Shown here: positions 8,300 to 15,789 of the stretch, in pieces
Layout: the number at the start of each line of letters is the position of its first letter
Position numbering within the stretch: the first letter of the stretch is position 1
Assembly: GCA_025210745.1 (NCBI GenBank)
Contig: JAOARC010000033.1
Span: 1 to 38,516 of the forward strand
DNA: 38,516 bases
Reading direction: 5' to 3'
From: Bacteriovoracaceae bacterium
GTDB taxonomy: Bacteria; Bdellovibrionota; Bacteriovoracia; Bacteriovoracales; Bacteriovoracaceae
Program-made: the position numbers and the translations under genes
Notes under the pieces: generated by a model
Seen by the model: only the letters and a program-made list of their open reading frames with translations
Database searches by the model: none
What the model was told of the DNA's origin: nothing

Positions 8300-9481
8300 T
8301 TAAGTTTTATCTGTTAATAAAACAGCTGATATCATTAAATTACCATGTATATTTTCTTCGTTAGCAATATGACCTTGCTCTCCAAAAGTAAAAAAAGAAA
8401 TTAACGGAATATTACTTTTTAAAAACTTATCCTCAATAAGCTCATAAACTTCATTAATTCTTGGACCTAAAGTCATCATACAACCAGCACAAAAAGTTAA
8501 AACGACTCCTTTTATATCATCTTTTTCTATTTGCTCTATTTCTTGTGCCTGTTCTAAAACCCTTAAAGTTCTTTCTATAATTGACTCATAAGTTCCAGAC
8601 ATCAAAGTTATTTCTTCTCCTTGCTCTATCGTTGTAAACGTTGTCAATCCATGTCTTTTTGTAATTGTTTCCGGATGAGACAGCTTATAAAAAAGACTCG
8701 AGCTGTCACTATCTGTTTTTCTTCCAATAGGAAATAAAGAGCTCTGTGCCAAAATAGTACTAGGAGCTCTTAGCAAAGAGTCACTCATTGCTTCTTGTGT
8801 CCACTCATTATAAACTTTTGCCGCAGCAAATCCATCTATTTCAATGATTTCTCTTGCCTCAACTTTAGTAGCAATCCCCTTAAATGTCGTCGGCCCAAAA
8901 CCACTATGAAAATATGTTGATATTTTCTCATCTGAATAAATTGCTAATATACTGACTAAATTCGCATCATAGCTTTTACCTGATAATTGCTTCCAATTTC
9001 CACTAATTGAGTTATCACCAGAGCTGCCTCCAATAATAGGTGTATCCTGGCCTATCATATTGCAGATCCCTTCGATAACAAGTTCTTCATCTCCCGGACA
9101 ACTAAACATAAATATAATAGAAGGAGTTTGCCCCGATCTTCCCGCATCTTTACAGGCCATATTGATAACATTTTCTCCTAACTTTAAAGCGCAGCTGTCT
9201 TTAGTAAGACTTGCAATTCCAGCATCTAAGCTGTCACCACCAATCAACATTATTGTTGCCGTTGCGCTAGATTTTAAAACTCCTTGGCTATCCATAAAGC
9301 CTTGAGAACTAGAGGATCCAAAAATTTTTATTTGCTCAAACGACTCTACAAGAAAATCAATATGCTCATCTGGCTTCCAGTCTTGTTCAAAAGACACCAT
9401 TGCTATTTTTGGCTCCCAGCTTAACTTTTTTACCTTGCTTTTAAAATCTTTATCAGTGCTTCTAAGAACGATTGTTTGCAT
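8300..9481 (-). CDS. FIST N- and C-domain sensory protein
   Basis: A 393-residue protein with a FIST_N domain (about 20-215; strand-loop elements IKIFGSSSSQGFMDSQG, TPIIGGSSGDNS) and a FIST_C domain (about 225-390; GVVLTFCAGCMMTLG and IPLISFFTFGEQGHI). FIST domains are proposed to bind small ligands such as amino acids and are common in signal-transduction proteins. Here FIST is a separate polypeptide translated just before the histidine kinase, so it probably supplies the input. The start is ATG at 9481, since AAGGAG sits 6 bases upstream; an in-frame start 54 bases earlier has no Shine-Dalgarno. A TATACT -10-like box lies near 9515-9520 on the minus strand. Confidence 0.88.
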   Translation of the reverse strand: MQTIVLRSTDKDFKSKVKKLSWEPKIAMVSFEQDWKPDEHIDFLVESFEQIKIFGSSSSQGFMDSQGVLKSSATATIMLIGGDSLDAGIASLTKDSCALKLGENVINMACKDAGRSGQTPSIIFMFSCPGDEELVIEGICNMIGQDTPIIGGSSGDNSISGNWKQLSGKSYDANLVSILAIYSDEKISTYFHSGFGPTTFKGIATKVEAREIIEIDGFAAAKVYNEWTQEAMSDSLLRAPSTILAQSSLFPIGRKTDSDSSSLFYKLSHPETITKRHGLTTFTTIEQGEEITLMSGTYESIIERTLRVLEQAQEIEQIEKDDIKGVVLTFCAGCMMTLGPRINEVYELIEDKFLKSNIPLISFFTFGEQGHIANEENIHGNLMISAVLLTDKT

Positions 9482-9562
9482 ATAAACTCCTTGCCCTACC
9501 CCTTTACACTCACTAGTATAAAGAGCAAAAAACAAAAAAGAATGAATAAGTATTAAGATATC

Positions 9563-9591
9563 TTCACATTCGTGTTTTCACCCTGTATATT
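9563..9591 (+). promoter_or_regulatory. Sigma-70-type promoter of the SLC13 transporter, predicted leaderless
   Basis: TTCACA (9563-9568) and TATATT (9586-9591) each differ from consensus by one base and are separated by an ideal 17 bases. Transcription should begin near 9598-9600, which is the ATG of the transporter. No Shine-Dalgarno precedes that ATG, so the mRNA is probably leaderless. Confidence 0.65.
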
Positions 9592-9599
9592 TGCAATCT

Positions 9600-10967
9600 A
9601 TGGGCCTTATAAAACATATTTTATACTTTTTATCTTCTATATATCTTATTTTTGTAGCTTCAAGCTCACTTACAAGCCAGCAAACTCTTTTTCTTATTAT
9701 CTTCTCCTTTATTATTTGGGGTTGGCTCCTAACAAAAGTAGATCTTTACGTAACGGGAGTTCTTGGAGTATGTCTTTGTGTTTTCGCAGGGCTTATAGAT
9801 ACAAAAGAAGCTTTTTCAAGTTTTTCGCATCCACTCATCTATCTTTTTCTCGGTGGTTTTTTAGTGGCCAAAGGCTTTGAAAATCAACAATTAGATAAAA
9901 AAATAGCAATAAAAATTTTAAATCTACCTTTAGTAAAAGGAAATGCAATCAGAAGTATATTTGCTCTGATTCTAACAAGTGGCTTTTTCTCAATGTGGAT
10001 TTCAAACACAGCAGTTACAGCTTTAATGCTTCCCATCTGCCTTAGTGTTATGTCTAATATAGATGGACTCACAAGAAGATCAAAAGGATTCATTTTACTT
10101 ATGATTGCCTACGCATCTAGCATTGGAGGAATTACAACTCCAGTTGGATCTACACCCAATATAATTGCTATGGCACTTTTAAAAGAGAATTTAAATATTG
10201 AGATTGGTTTTTTAGAGTGGATGCTACAAATGCTTCCTATAACAGTATCTTGCTTACTTATATTACTTATCTTTATTATTATTAATATGAAACATCTTAA
10301 GCTTAGTATAAAATCTCATCCACAAAATAAACGTAAACTAATAGAGTCTTCTTCTGACTTTTTTGCTCTTCTTTGCTTTTGTCTTATGATCATTCTTTGG
10401 TTTCTTCCAAGCTTTATCTCTGCTTTAAAGCCTTATTTACATCCCGGAGTTGTTGCTCTGTTTTTCGGCTTTATCTTATTTTTACTTCCATTTAAGAAAC
10501 CTATTTTAAAATCAAATGATATCTTATCTATCGACTGGCCTTCACTACTATTATTTGGCTCTGGTCTAGCGATAGGAAAAGTTTTTTTTAAAAGTCAATT
10601 GGCTTTGATAATAGCTCAATTTATATCTGCGAATATATTAGGAGAAAACATCTACTTTACTCTTATACTTCTGGTTGCATTTACAATTTTTGCAACAGAA
10701 TTAGCATCAAATACTGCAACAGCAAATGTACTAGTTCCCATAGTTATTTCCTTAGGAGGACAGAGTCCATCAAACTCTATTATGTATACAAGTGCAATTG
10801 CTATTGCATGTTCTTTGGCCTTTATGCTACCTGTCTCAACCCCCCCGAATATAATTGTTTATGGCACCAAAAAGATAAAACTCAATGATATGATAAAAAC
10901 AGGCTTTTTTCTCAATATAATCTTTATTTTAGTTATATCGACTCTTGTATATTTTACACTTTCATAA
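9600..10967 (+). CDS. SLC13/DASS-family sodium-coupled anion (dicarboxylate) transporter
   Basis: A 455-residue inner-membrane protein with about 11-12 hydrophobic segments. Both DASS signature motifs are present: SNTAVTALMLPI in the first half and SNTATANVLVPIV in the second. In VcINDY-type carriers the two Ser-Asn-Thr motifs bind Na+ and the carboxylate. The partner loops GGITTPVGSTPNIIAMALL and PVSTPPNIIVYG also match. The substrate is probably C4-dicarboxylate, citrate or sulfate; sequence alone does not decide. The ATG at 9600 is chosen over a TTG three codons earlier because the promoter's predicted start site coincides with it. It is divergent from the FIST-kinase operon, with about 118 bases between the start codons. 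Confidence 0.9.
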   Translation: MGLIKHILYFLSSIYLIFVASSSLTSQQTLFLIIFSFIIWGWLLTKVDLYVTGVLGVCLCVFAGLIDTKEAFSSFSHPLIYLFLGGFLVAKGFENQQLDKKIAIKILNLPLVKGNAIRSIFALILTSGFFSMWISNTAVTALMLPICLSVMSNIDGLTRRSKGFILLMIAYASSIGGITTPVGSTPNIIAMALLKENLNIEIGFLEWMLQMLPITVSCLLILLIFIIINMKHLKLSIKSHPQNKRKLIESSSDFFALLCFCLMIILWFLPSFISALKPYLHPGVVALFFGFILFLLPFKKPILKSNDILSIDWPSLLLFGSGLAIGKVFFKSQLALIIAQFISANILGENIYFTLILLVAFTIFATELASNTATANVLVPIVISLGGQSPSNSIMYTSAIAIACSLAFMLPVSTPPNIIVYGTKKIKLNDMIKTGFFLNIIFILVISTLVYFTLS

Positions 10968-11083
10968 TTTAAGAGAATATTTTCCATGTAATTATTACTC
11001 ACTTAACATTAGGACTTATTTTTATAAGAAAACTATAGTTATATCTTCAAACTGATAAAACATAAGCCAACGTGAGGTAAAAA

Positions 11084-13099
11084 ATGAAACACCTATTAAC
11101 CGGTATACTCATTACGACTTTTGCTATTCCAACATCATTTGCTGGAAAACAAAAGACAGCAAACAAAAAACTTATCAAAAAAGCTGACTACAAAGAAGAA
11201 AAAAGAAGAACTAAAATTGGCCTAAAAGCTCAAAAAACGAGAGAAGCAATACACAGAAGAGTCTATAAAACATGGTCTAAGGAACAAAAAGCAAATGATC
11301 CTTGGACAACATGGCACAGAAAAAGAATTATTCCTGCGTTACTTCAATTATCAAAGATGAGAAAAGAACTATTTGCCAACAGCCTATTTGATAACTATGT
11401 ACAAAGACCAAAACTTCCTCTGAACAAAGCAAAATGTAGTACAACAGACTTCTTCAATAGAAGAATTGATGGAACATGTAATGATATGAATGATCCTATG
11501 GAAGGTGCCGCATGGACAAGAATGGGAAGAAATACAAAATCTATTTATCAAAAAGAAGAACATAAAGACTTATTCTATCCAGATCCACGAAAACTAAGTA
11601 TTGATCTACTTACAAGAGACAAATTTAAGCCTGTTAGTTTTCTAAACTTATTTGCTGTTAGTTGGATTCAGTTTATGACGCATGATTGGTTTAGTCATGG
11701 AGTAAATGAAGCAGATGGAGCCTACCAGCTTATGCTGGAAAAAGATGATCCGCTTAGAAGCAAAAAAGGAATGGAATACTTACTCATCCAAAGAAGTAGA
11801 AATGATGAAACAAGAACGGCTAAAGATGAAAAACTTGGCTTAACCTACTTAAACGAAAATACTCACTGGTGGGACGGCTCTCAAATTTATGCTAGCGATA
11901 AAAAAAGGGCAAACTCCCTAAGAAGTTTCAAGAACGGAAAACTAACTTTAGACAAAGATGGACTCATTCCTCAAATAAAAAATGAAATTCTAGGACTTGA
12001 GATGTTCAAAGGAATGGAAAAAACAGGTTTTTCTAGAAATTGGTGGCTAGGTCTTAATCTATTGCACAATATTTTTGTAAAAGAGCATAATGCTATTGCT
12101 GATGCTTTAAGTAAAGCTTACCCAAAGATGAATGACGAACAACTATATCAAAAAGCAAGAATGATTAATGCTGCATTGATGGCAAAAATTCATACTATTG
12201 AATGGACACCAGCAATTCTTCCCAATACTACTCTTGAAATTGCTATGAATGCAAACTGGAAAGGACTTGTAAATGGATCTTACAAAGTAAAAAAGTGGTA
12301 TGAACTTTTTAAACAAGATATTCTCTTTGGAGTACAAGGTGGTAAAACAAACGATGCTGGAGTCCCTTTTCACCTGACAGAAGAATTCACATCTGTTTAT
12401 AGAATGCATTCACTATTACCTGATAATGTAAAAGTATTTCCTTATCTTAGCAAAACTGAAAAAGGTGCAACCTATACTCTTAATGAAACAAGAGAAGTAA
12501 AAGCTTCAAAAATTATTAGAAAGCATGATCAAAACAGTTTAATGTACTCATTTGGAAGACAGCATCCTGGTGCTCTTGTTCTTAACAATGTACCTAAGGC
12601 AATGCAAGAAATTGAGGTCCCTTTTGCCGGACTTGTGGGAAAAGGCATTATAGACATCGGAGCAATCGATATCTTTAGAGATAGAGAAAGAGGTGTTCCT
12701 AGATATAATGAAGTGAGAAGACAAATAGGATTAAAACCAATCAAAAAGTTCGAAGATTTAACTAATAACAAAGAACACTTAAATAAACTTAAGAAGCTTT
12801 ATAATGATGATATTGAAGCCATTGACCTTTTGATTGGATGCTTAGCTGAAAGCTATAGACCTGTAAACTATGGTTTTGGAGAAACGGCATTCCAGATTTT
12901 TATTGCGATGGCATCTAGAAGGCTTATGACTGATCGTTTCTTTACAGAAAGTTATAATGCTAAAACCTACACAAAACTAGGAATTAAATGGATTGATGAT
13001 AATAACTTTAAAACTGTATTATTAAGACACTATCCTAAACTTGAAAAAGCTCTATTTGGAGTAAAAAATGCCTTTAATCCTTGGAATGAGGTAAAATAA
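11084..13099 (+). CDS. Exported alpha-dioxygenase-type haem peroxidase (fatty-acid oxygenase candidate)
   Basis: A 671-residue protein with a signal peptide (about 1-20, ending TSFAG), so it acts outside the cytoplasm. It belongs to the animal-haem-peroxidase/cyclooxygenase superfamily and most resembles plant alpha-dioxygenases, which add O2 at C-2 of fatty acids. Visible features: SWIQFMTHDWFSHG with distal His200; WWDGSQIYASD; LLHNIFVKEHNAIADAL; EFTSVYRMHSLLPD with Tyr439 (the radical-forming Tyr of cyclooxygenase and alpha-dioxygenase) and proximal His442; RERGVPRYNEVRRQIGL; and ASRRLMTDRFFTESYNAKTY near the C terminus. True peroxidases lack the Tyr three residues before the proximal His, so dioxygenase chemistry is likely. 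GAGG precedes the ATG. It is the first gene of a four-gene operon; its stop overlaps the next start (TAATG). Confidence 0.9.
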   Translation: MKHLLTGILITTFAIPTSFAGKQKTANKKLIKKADYKEEKRRTKIGLKAQKTREAIHRRVYKTWSKEQKANDPWTTWHRKRIIPALLQLSKMRKELFANSLFDNYVQRPKLPLNKAKCSTTDFFNRRIDGTCNDMNDPMEGAAWTRMGRNTKSIYQKEEHKDLFYPDPRKLSIDLLTRDKFKPVSFLNLFAVSWIQFMTHDWFSHGVNEADGAYQLMLEKDDPLRSKKGMEYLLIQRSRNDETRTAKDEKLGLTYLNENTHWWDGSQIYASDKKRANSLRSFKNGKLTLDKDGLIPQIKNEILGLEMFKGMEKTGFSRNWWLGLNLLHNIFVKEHNAIADALSKAYPKMNDEQLYQKARMINAALMAKIHTIEWTPAILPNTTLEIAMNANWKGLVNGSYKVKKWYELFKQDILFGVQGGKTNDAGVPFHLTEEFTSVYRMHSLLPDNVKVFPYLSKTEKGATYTLNETREVKASKIIRKHDQNSLMYSFGRQHPGALVLNNVPKAMQEIEVPFAGLVGKGIIDIGAIDIFRDRERGVPRYNEVRRQIGLKPIKKFEDLTNNKEHLNKLKKLYNDDIEAIDLLIGCLAESYRPVNYGFGETAFQIFIAMASRRLMTDRFFTESYNAKTYTKLGIKWIDDNNFKTVLLRHYPKLEKALFGVKNAFNPWNEVK

Positions 13100-14049
13100 T
13101 GTTTAAAGGCGCAAGCTTATTACTAATATTATTTATGGGGATAAGCAATGCTGCTCATCCCCTTAAATCAATCCCAAAGCACTACGTAAAATTAAGTGCT
13201 GAAGATAAACGAGATTGGATTTGGAATGAAGGTATTCTTGCGACAGAATTTCAAAATCTTCCAAGATTTGAAAATGTCAAAATATTAAAACTTTTGACAA
13301 TGCCTCTAAAGAAAAAAATGTTACATGAATATGATTTTAGACCTCAAAAGTGGACAAAACCAATTCATCGAAGATCTGTTGTTGCTAAAATTAAATTTCT
13401 TCCTCATTTATCATCTCCTTTTTCTGGTATGTATTCAACACAGACGATAGGTTTAATAAGACTATCCTTAACTTACACTCCTTATAAAAAAGGTGTCGCT
13501 CCTGGAGTTGCATTAAAACTCTTTGTCGATGGTAAAAAATCTATCGATGCCTCCTTTTTAACAGGCTTAGACTCTCACGGGCAAAACTATAACTTCTTTT
13601 CTAAAGCATTTACCAATATTGTTCCCAAAGCAAAAAAAATAGGTGGAAAGCTTGTTTCACTCATTTTTAAAAGAGCTGCAAAAAAAACGACATATATAGA
13701 CGTAAAACACTTAGCGCAAATAAAGCAAAATGGAACAGAAGAAAGAAATATAAATGCACCTCAACAAATTTTCTTAGTAGCACCAAGAGAACTACAAACT
13801 CAATCTCTTCCAGCAAGAGATATTAGAAAAGATTTAATGAATATACCACCGGGCTCTATCCTTTTTAAGATCTATGCTCAACTAGAACAAAGCTATAATA
13901 ATATTCGTAATATTACGGAAAAGAAAAATAAAGAAAATTTAACAAAATCGAAGCTCATAGGCCATATCGTTCTTGAGTCTCCATTTATTGCAAGTAGTTT
14001 TGGAGATGATCAACTATTTTTTAGGCATCAAAAGTTTCAAATTCACTAG
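13099..14049 (+). CDS. Exported catalase/allene-oxide-synthase-fold protein, lacking a visible proximal Tyr
   Basis: A 316-residue protein with a signal peptide (about 1-19). The middle resembles the catalase-related fold (catalases, coral allene oxide synthase): KPIHRRSVVAKIKF (His90 in the distal-His position), TIGLIRLSLT, APGVALKLFVDGKKS (compare PRGFAVKFYTEEG of catalase) and GQNYNFFSKAFTNIVP (Asn163/Asn165 near the catalytic Asn). The C-terminal IGHIVLESPFIASSFGDDQ aligns by eye with the catalase segment VGxLxLNRNPxNYFAEVEQ. The protein then stops before the RxxxY helix that supplies the axial Tyr, so haem binding is uncertain. Translation is coupled to the dioxygenase (TAATG). This pairing suggests it processes a lipid hydroperoxide or handles peroxide. 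Family call moderate; function inferred. Confidence 0.55.
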   Translation: MFKGASLLLILFMGISNAAHPLKSIPKHYVKLSAEDKRDWIWNEGILATEFQNLPRFENVKILKLLTMPLKKKMLHEYDFRPQKWTKPIHRRSVVAKIKFLPHLSSPFSGMYSTQTIGLIRLSLTYTPYKKGVAPGVALKLFVDGKKSIDASFLTGLDSHGQNYNFFSKAFTNIVPKAKKIGGKLVSLIFKRAAKKTTYIDVKHLAQIKQNGTEERNINAPQQIFLVAPRELQTQSLPARDIRKDLMNIPPGSILFKIYAQLEQSYNNIRNITEKKNKENLTKSKLIGHIVLESPFIASSFGDDQLFFRHQKFQIH

Positions 14050-14059
14050 TGAGGTTTAT

Positions 14060-14953
14060 ATGAAAAAATTATTCATAACTGTTTTACTGACAACAATAGC
14101 AATTAATGCTTATGCTCTTCCTTCAAGACATTTTGGACATGTCAAATACGATGGAGTTAAAAGACAAGTTGGTCTCTTATTAAAAAAAGTTGAAAATGAA
14201 AAAGATAGCTACTACGCTGTTGTAAGTGAATACTTAAGCCCCTTTAGAGAAGATAATTTTATTGCCGACTTTTTTAGACCTGGAAAGAAAAAACTTTTTA
14301 GCAAAAAGAAAAATGGTTACCTTCAAGAATTATATAAATGGATTAGAATTTATAAAATGACAAAAGTAAAAGGAACAAATTCTTATATTTTTGAAAAACT
14401 TCAAGTTATCGATGGCAAAGTTATTGCCCTTAAAAATTCTGATGATAGTACTCTTAATGTAAATTATAACTTCAGAGGCTATGTTAAAAATATGGTGATG
14501 CATACAACAATCGATAATATCCCCGTTATTTTAAAATTTAAAACAAAAAGAAGATTTCCATTAAAGTCTACTTGGGAAACAAAATTTACAGTTGGACCTT
14601 ATAATCCAGGTTATAAGCAAGCAGGGATTACAATTCTTACTTTAGGAAAAATGAATAAACAGACAAATAGTGCAACAGCAAACTTTAATGTCGAGAGTCT
14701 AAAAGGCAAAAAAATGACAATTAAAGGTGATTTCAAAGTATCTAAAGCTGGGTCTGGGATGTATACATTTATGGATAAAGGCTCTAGTACAACCTATGGA
14801 GCTCATCTTATAGAAGATAAAATTGGTATTTTTGTAGATGTTTATAATGCTCAACCAATTATGAATACAGTTGAACTTGTACTGATAGATCCAGCTAATC
14901 CATACAATTCACAAATGTATTTTGAGTTATATGGAAACCCTGATCAAAAATAG
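14060..14953 (+). CDS. Exported hypothetical protein of the dioxygenase operon
   Basis: A 297-residue protein that I do not recognise. A clear signal peptide (residues 1-18, ending NAYA) is followed by a soluble, probably beta-rich region with no further membrane segment and no Cys in the mature part. Segments such as NVNYNFRGYVKNMVMHTTI and WETKFTVGPYNPGYKQAGI alternate hydrophobic and polar residues, as in beta-sandwich or lipocalin-like folds; that is only an impression. The start is ATG at 14060 with GTGAGG 5 bases upstream; the frame is open earlier but that part overlaps the previous gene. It lies 10 bases after the catalase-fold gene and 2 bases before the protease gene, so it is an operon member. 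It might be a substrate-binding or envelope partner. Confidence 0.75.
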   Translation: MKKLFITVLLTTIAINAYALPSRHFGHVKYDGVKRQVGLLLKKVENEKDSYYAVVSEYLSPFREDNFIADFFRPGKKKLFSKKKNGYLQELYKWIRIYKMTKVKGTNSYIFEKLQVIDGKVIALKNSDDSTLNVNYNFRGYVKNMVMHTTIDNIPVILKFKTKRRFPLKSTWETKFTVGPYNPGYKQAGITILTLGKMNKQTNSATANFNVESLKGKKMTIKGDFKVSKAGSGMYTFMDKGSSTTYGAHLIEDKIGIFVDVYNAQPIMNTVELVLIDPANPYNSQMYFELYGNPDQK

Positions 14954-14955
14954 TC

Positions 14956-15789
14956 ATGCTCAATTTTAAAATATTATTTTTTTTCATAAACTACAGTCTT
15001 TTTGCATCTACGCTAATTACTAATGGCATCGATGCAAAAAAAAACCAGTTTCCTTGGCAAGTATCTTTAAAAAATAAAAAGAACCAGCACTTTTGTGGTG
15101 GAAGTATCATTAGTTCAAACTTTATTTTAACAGCAGCTCATTGTCTAAAGAATAGAGATATTGATAGTGTTAAAATATATGCAGGACATATAAAACTAGA
15201 TAGACTTATTAAATTACCAGCTCCACAAAATTTTTATCTCCATCATCGATATAACAGTTGGAAAAAATCTGTAAAGGAAGCAGATATCGCCCTTATTGAA
15301 CTTTCAAATAACATAGAGTTTAATGAGTCAATACAAATGATATCACGAATAACAAAAAGTATTGCAAAAGAAACTCTCTTTAATTATAAAGACCTTCTAA
15401 CAACCTCTGGTTGGGGAAAAAATCATCTTGATAAAATCCCAAATATTCTTCAATTTATCCAAGAATTAACTATTATTCCTTCAGCAACAAGCAAGTTTTG
15501 GAATGAACGAAAAAATATAAAGTTATTAAAAAGCAGTGACTACAATAAAAGACTTTATAATATCTATAAGACCTATATGAGTGGTGATTATATAGGTATA
15601 AAAACAAAACATGAAAAATCATTTTGCCGAGGAGATAGTGGAGGACCTATGAGCTTAGTTCAAAAGAAAAAAAGCTATTTAGTTGGAGTTGGTTCCCATA
15701 TATCTCACCGAGAATGTCTAGATACGCAAGTTTTTTATTATACTGATATCACCAAATTTAATCACTGGATTGATTCAATAATATACTAG
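14956..15789 (+). CDS. Exported chymotrypsin-fold (S1) serine protease
   Basis: A 277-residue secreted protease. The signal peptide (about 1-18) is followed almost directly by the mature-type N terminus ITNGIDAKKNQFPWQVSL, so there is little or no propeptide. The triad is complete: His62 in LTAAHC, Asp110 in EADIALIEL, Ser228 in CRGDSGGP. The residue six before the catalytic Ser (base of the S1 pocket, Asp189 in trypsin) is Ser222, and the SWG motif lining the pocket is replaced by SHI, so specificity should be chymotrypsin-like or elastase-like rather than tryptic. It starts 2 bases after the previous stop, as the last gene of the dioxygenase operon. Its stop TAG interlocks with the convergent gene's stop in CTAG. 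Confidence 0.92.
   Translation: MLNFKILFFFINYSLFASTLITNGIDAKKNQFPWQVSLKNKKNQHFCGGSIISSNFILTAAHCLKNRDIDSVKIYAGHIKLDRLIKLPAPQNFYLHHRYNSWKKSVKEADIALIELSNNIEFNESIQMISRITKSIAKETLFNYKDLLTTSGWGKNHLDKIPNILQFIQELTIIPSATSKFWNERKNIKLLKSSDYNKRLYNIYKTYMSGDYIGIKTKHEKSFCRGDSGGPMSLVQKKKSYLVGVGSHISHRECLDTQVFYYTDITKFNHWIDSIIY

Noticed and set aside
9572..9880. Plus-strand frame overlapping the 5' end of the SLC13 gene.
   Set aside because: Shadow of the transporter in another frame; it is Arg/Phe/Ser-rich without family features or a ribosome site.
13973..14059. Extended start for the third operon gene, or a frameshift that would restore the catalase C terminus.
   Set aside because: The overlapping frame encodes no RxxxY motif, and a proper ribosome site and signal peptide begin at 14060.
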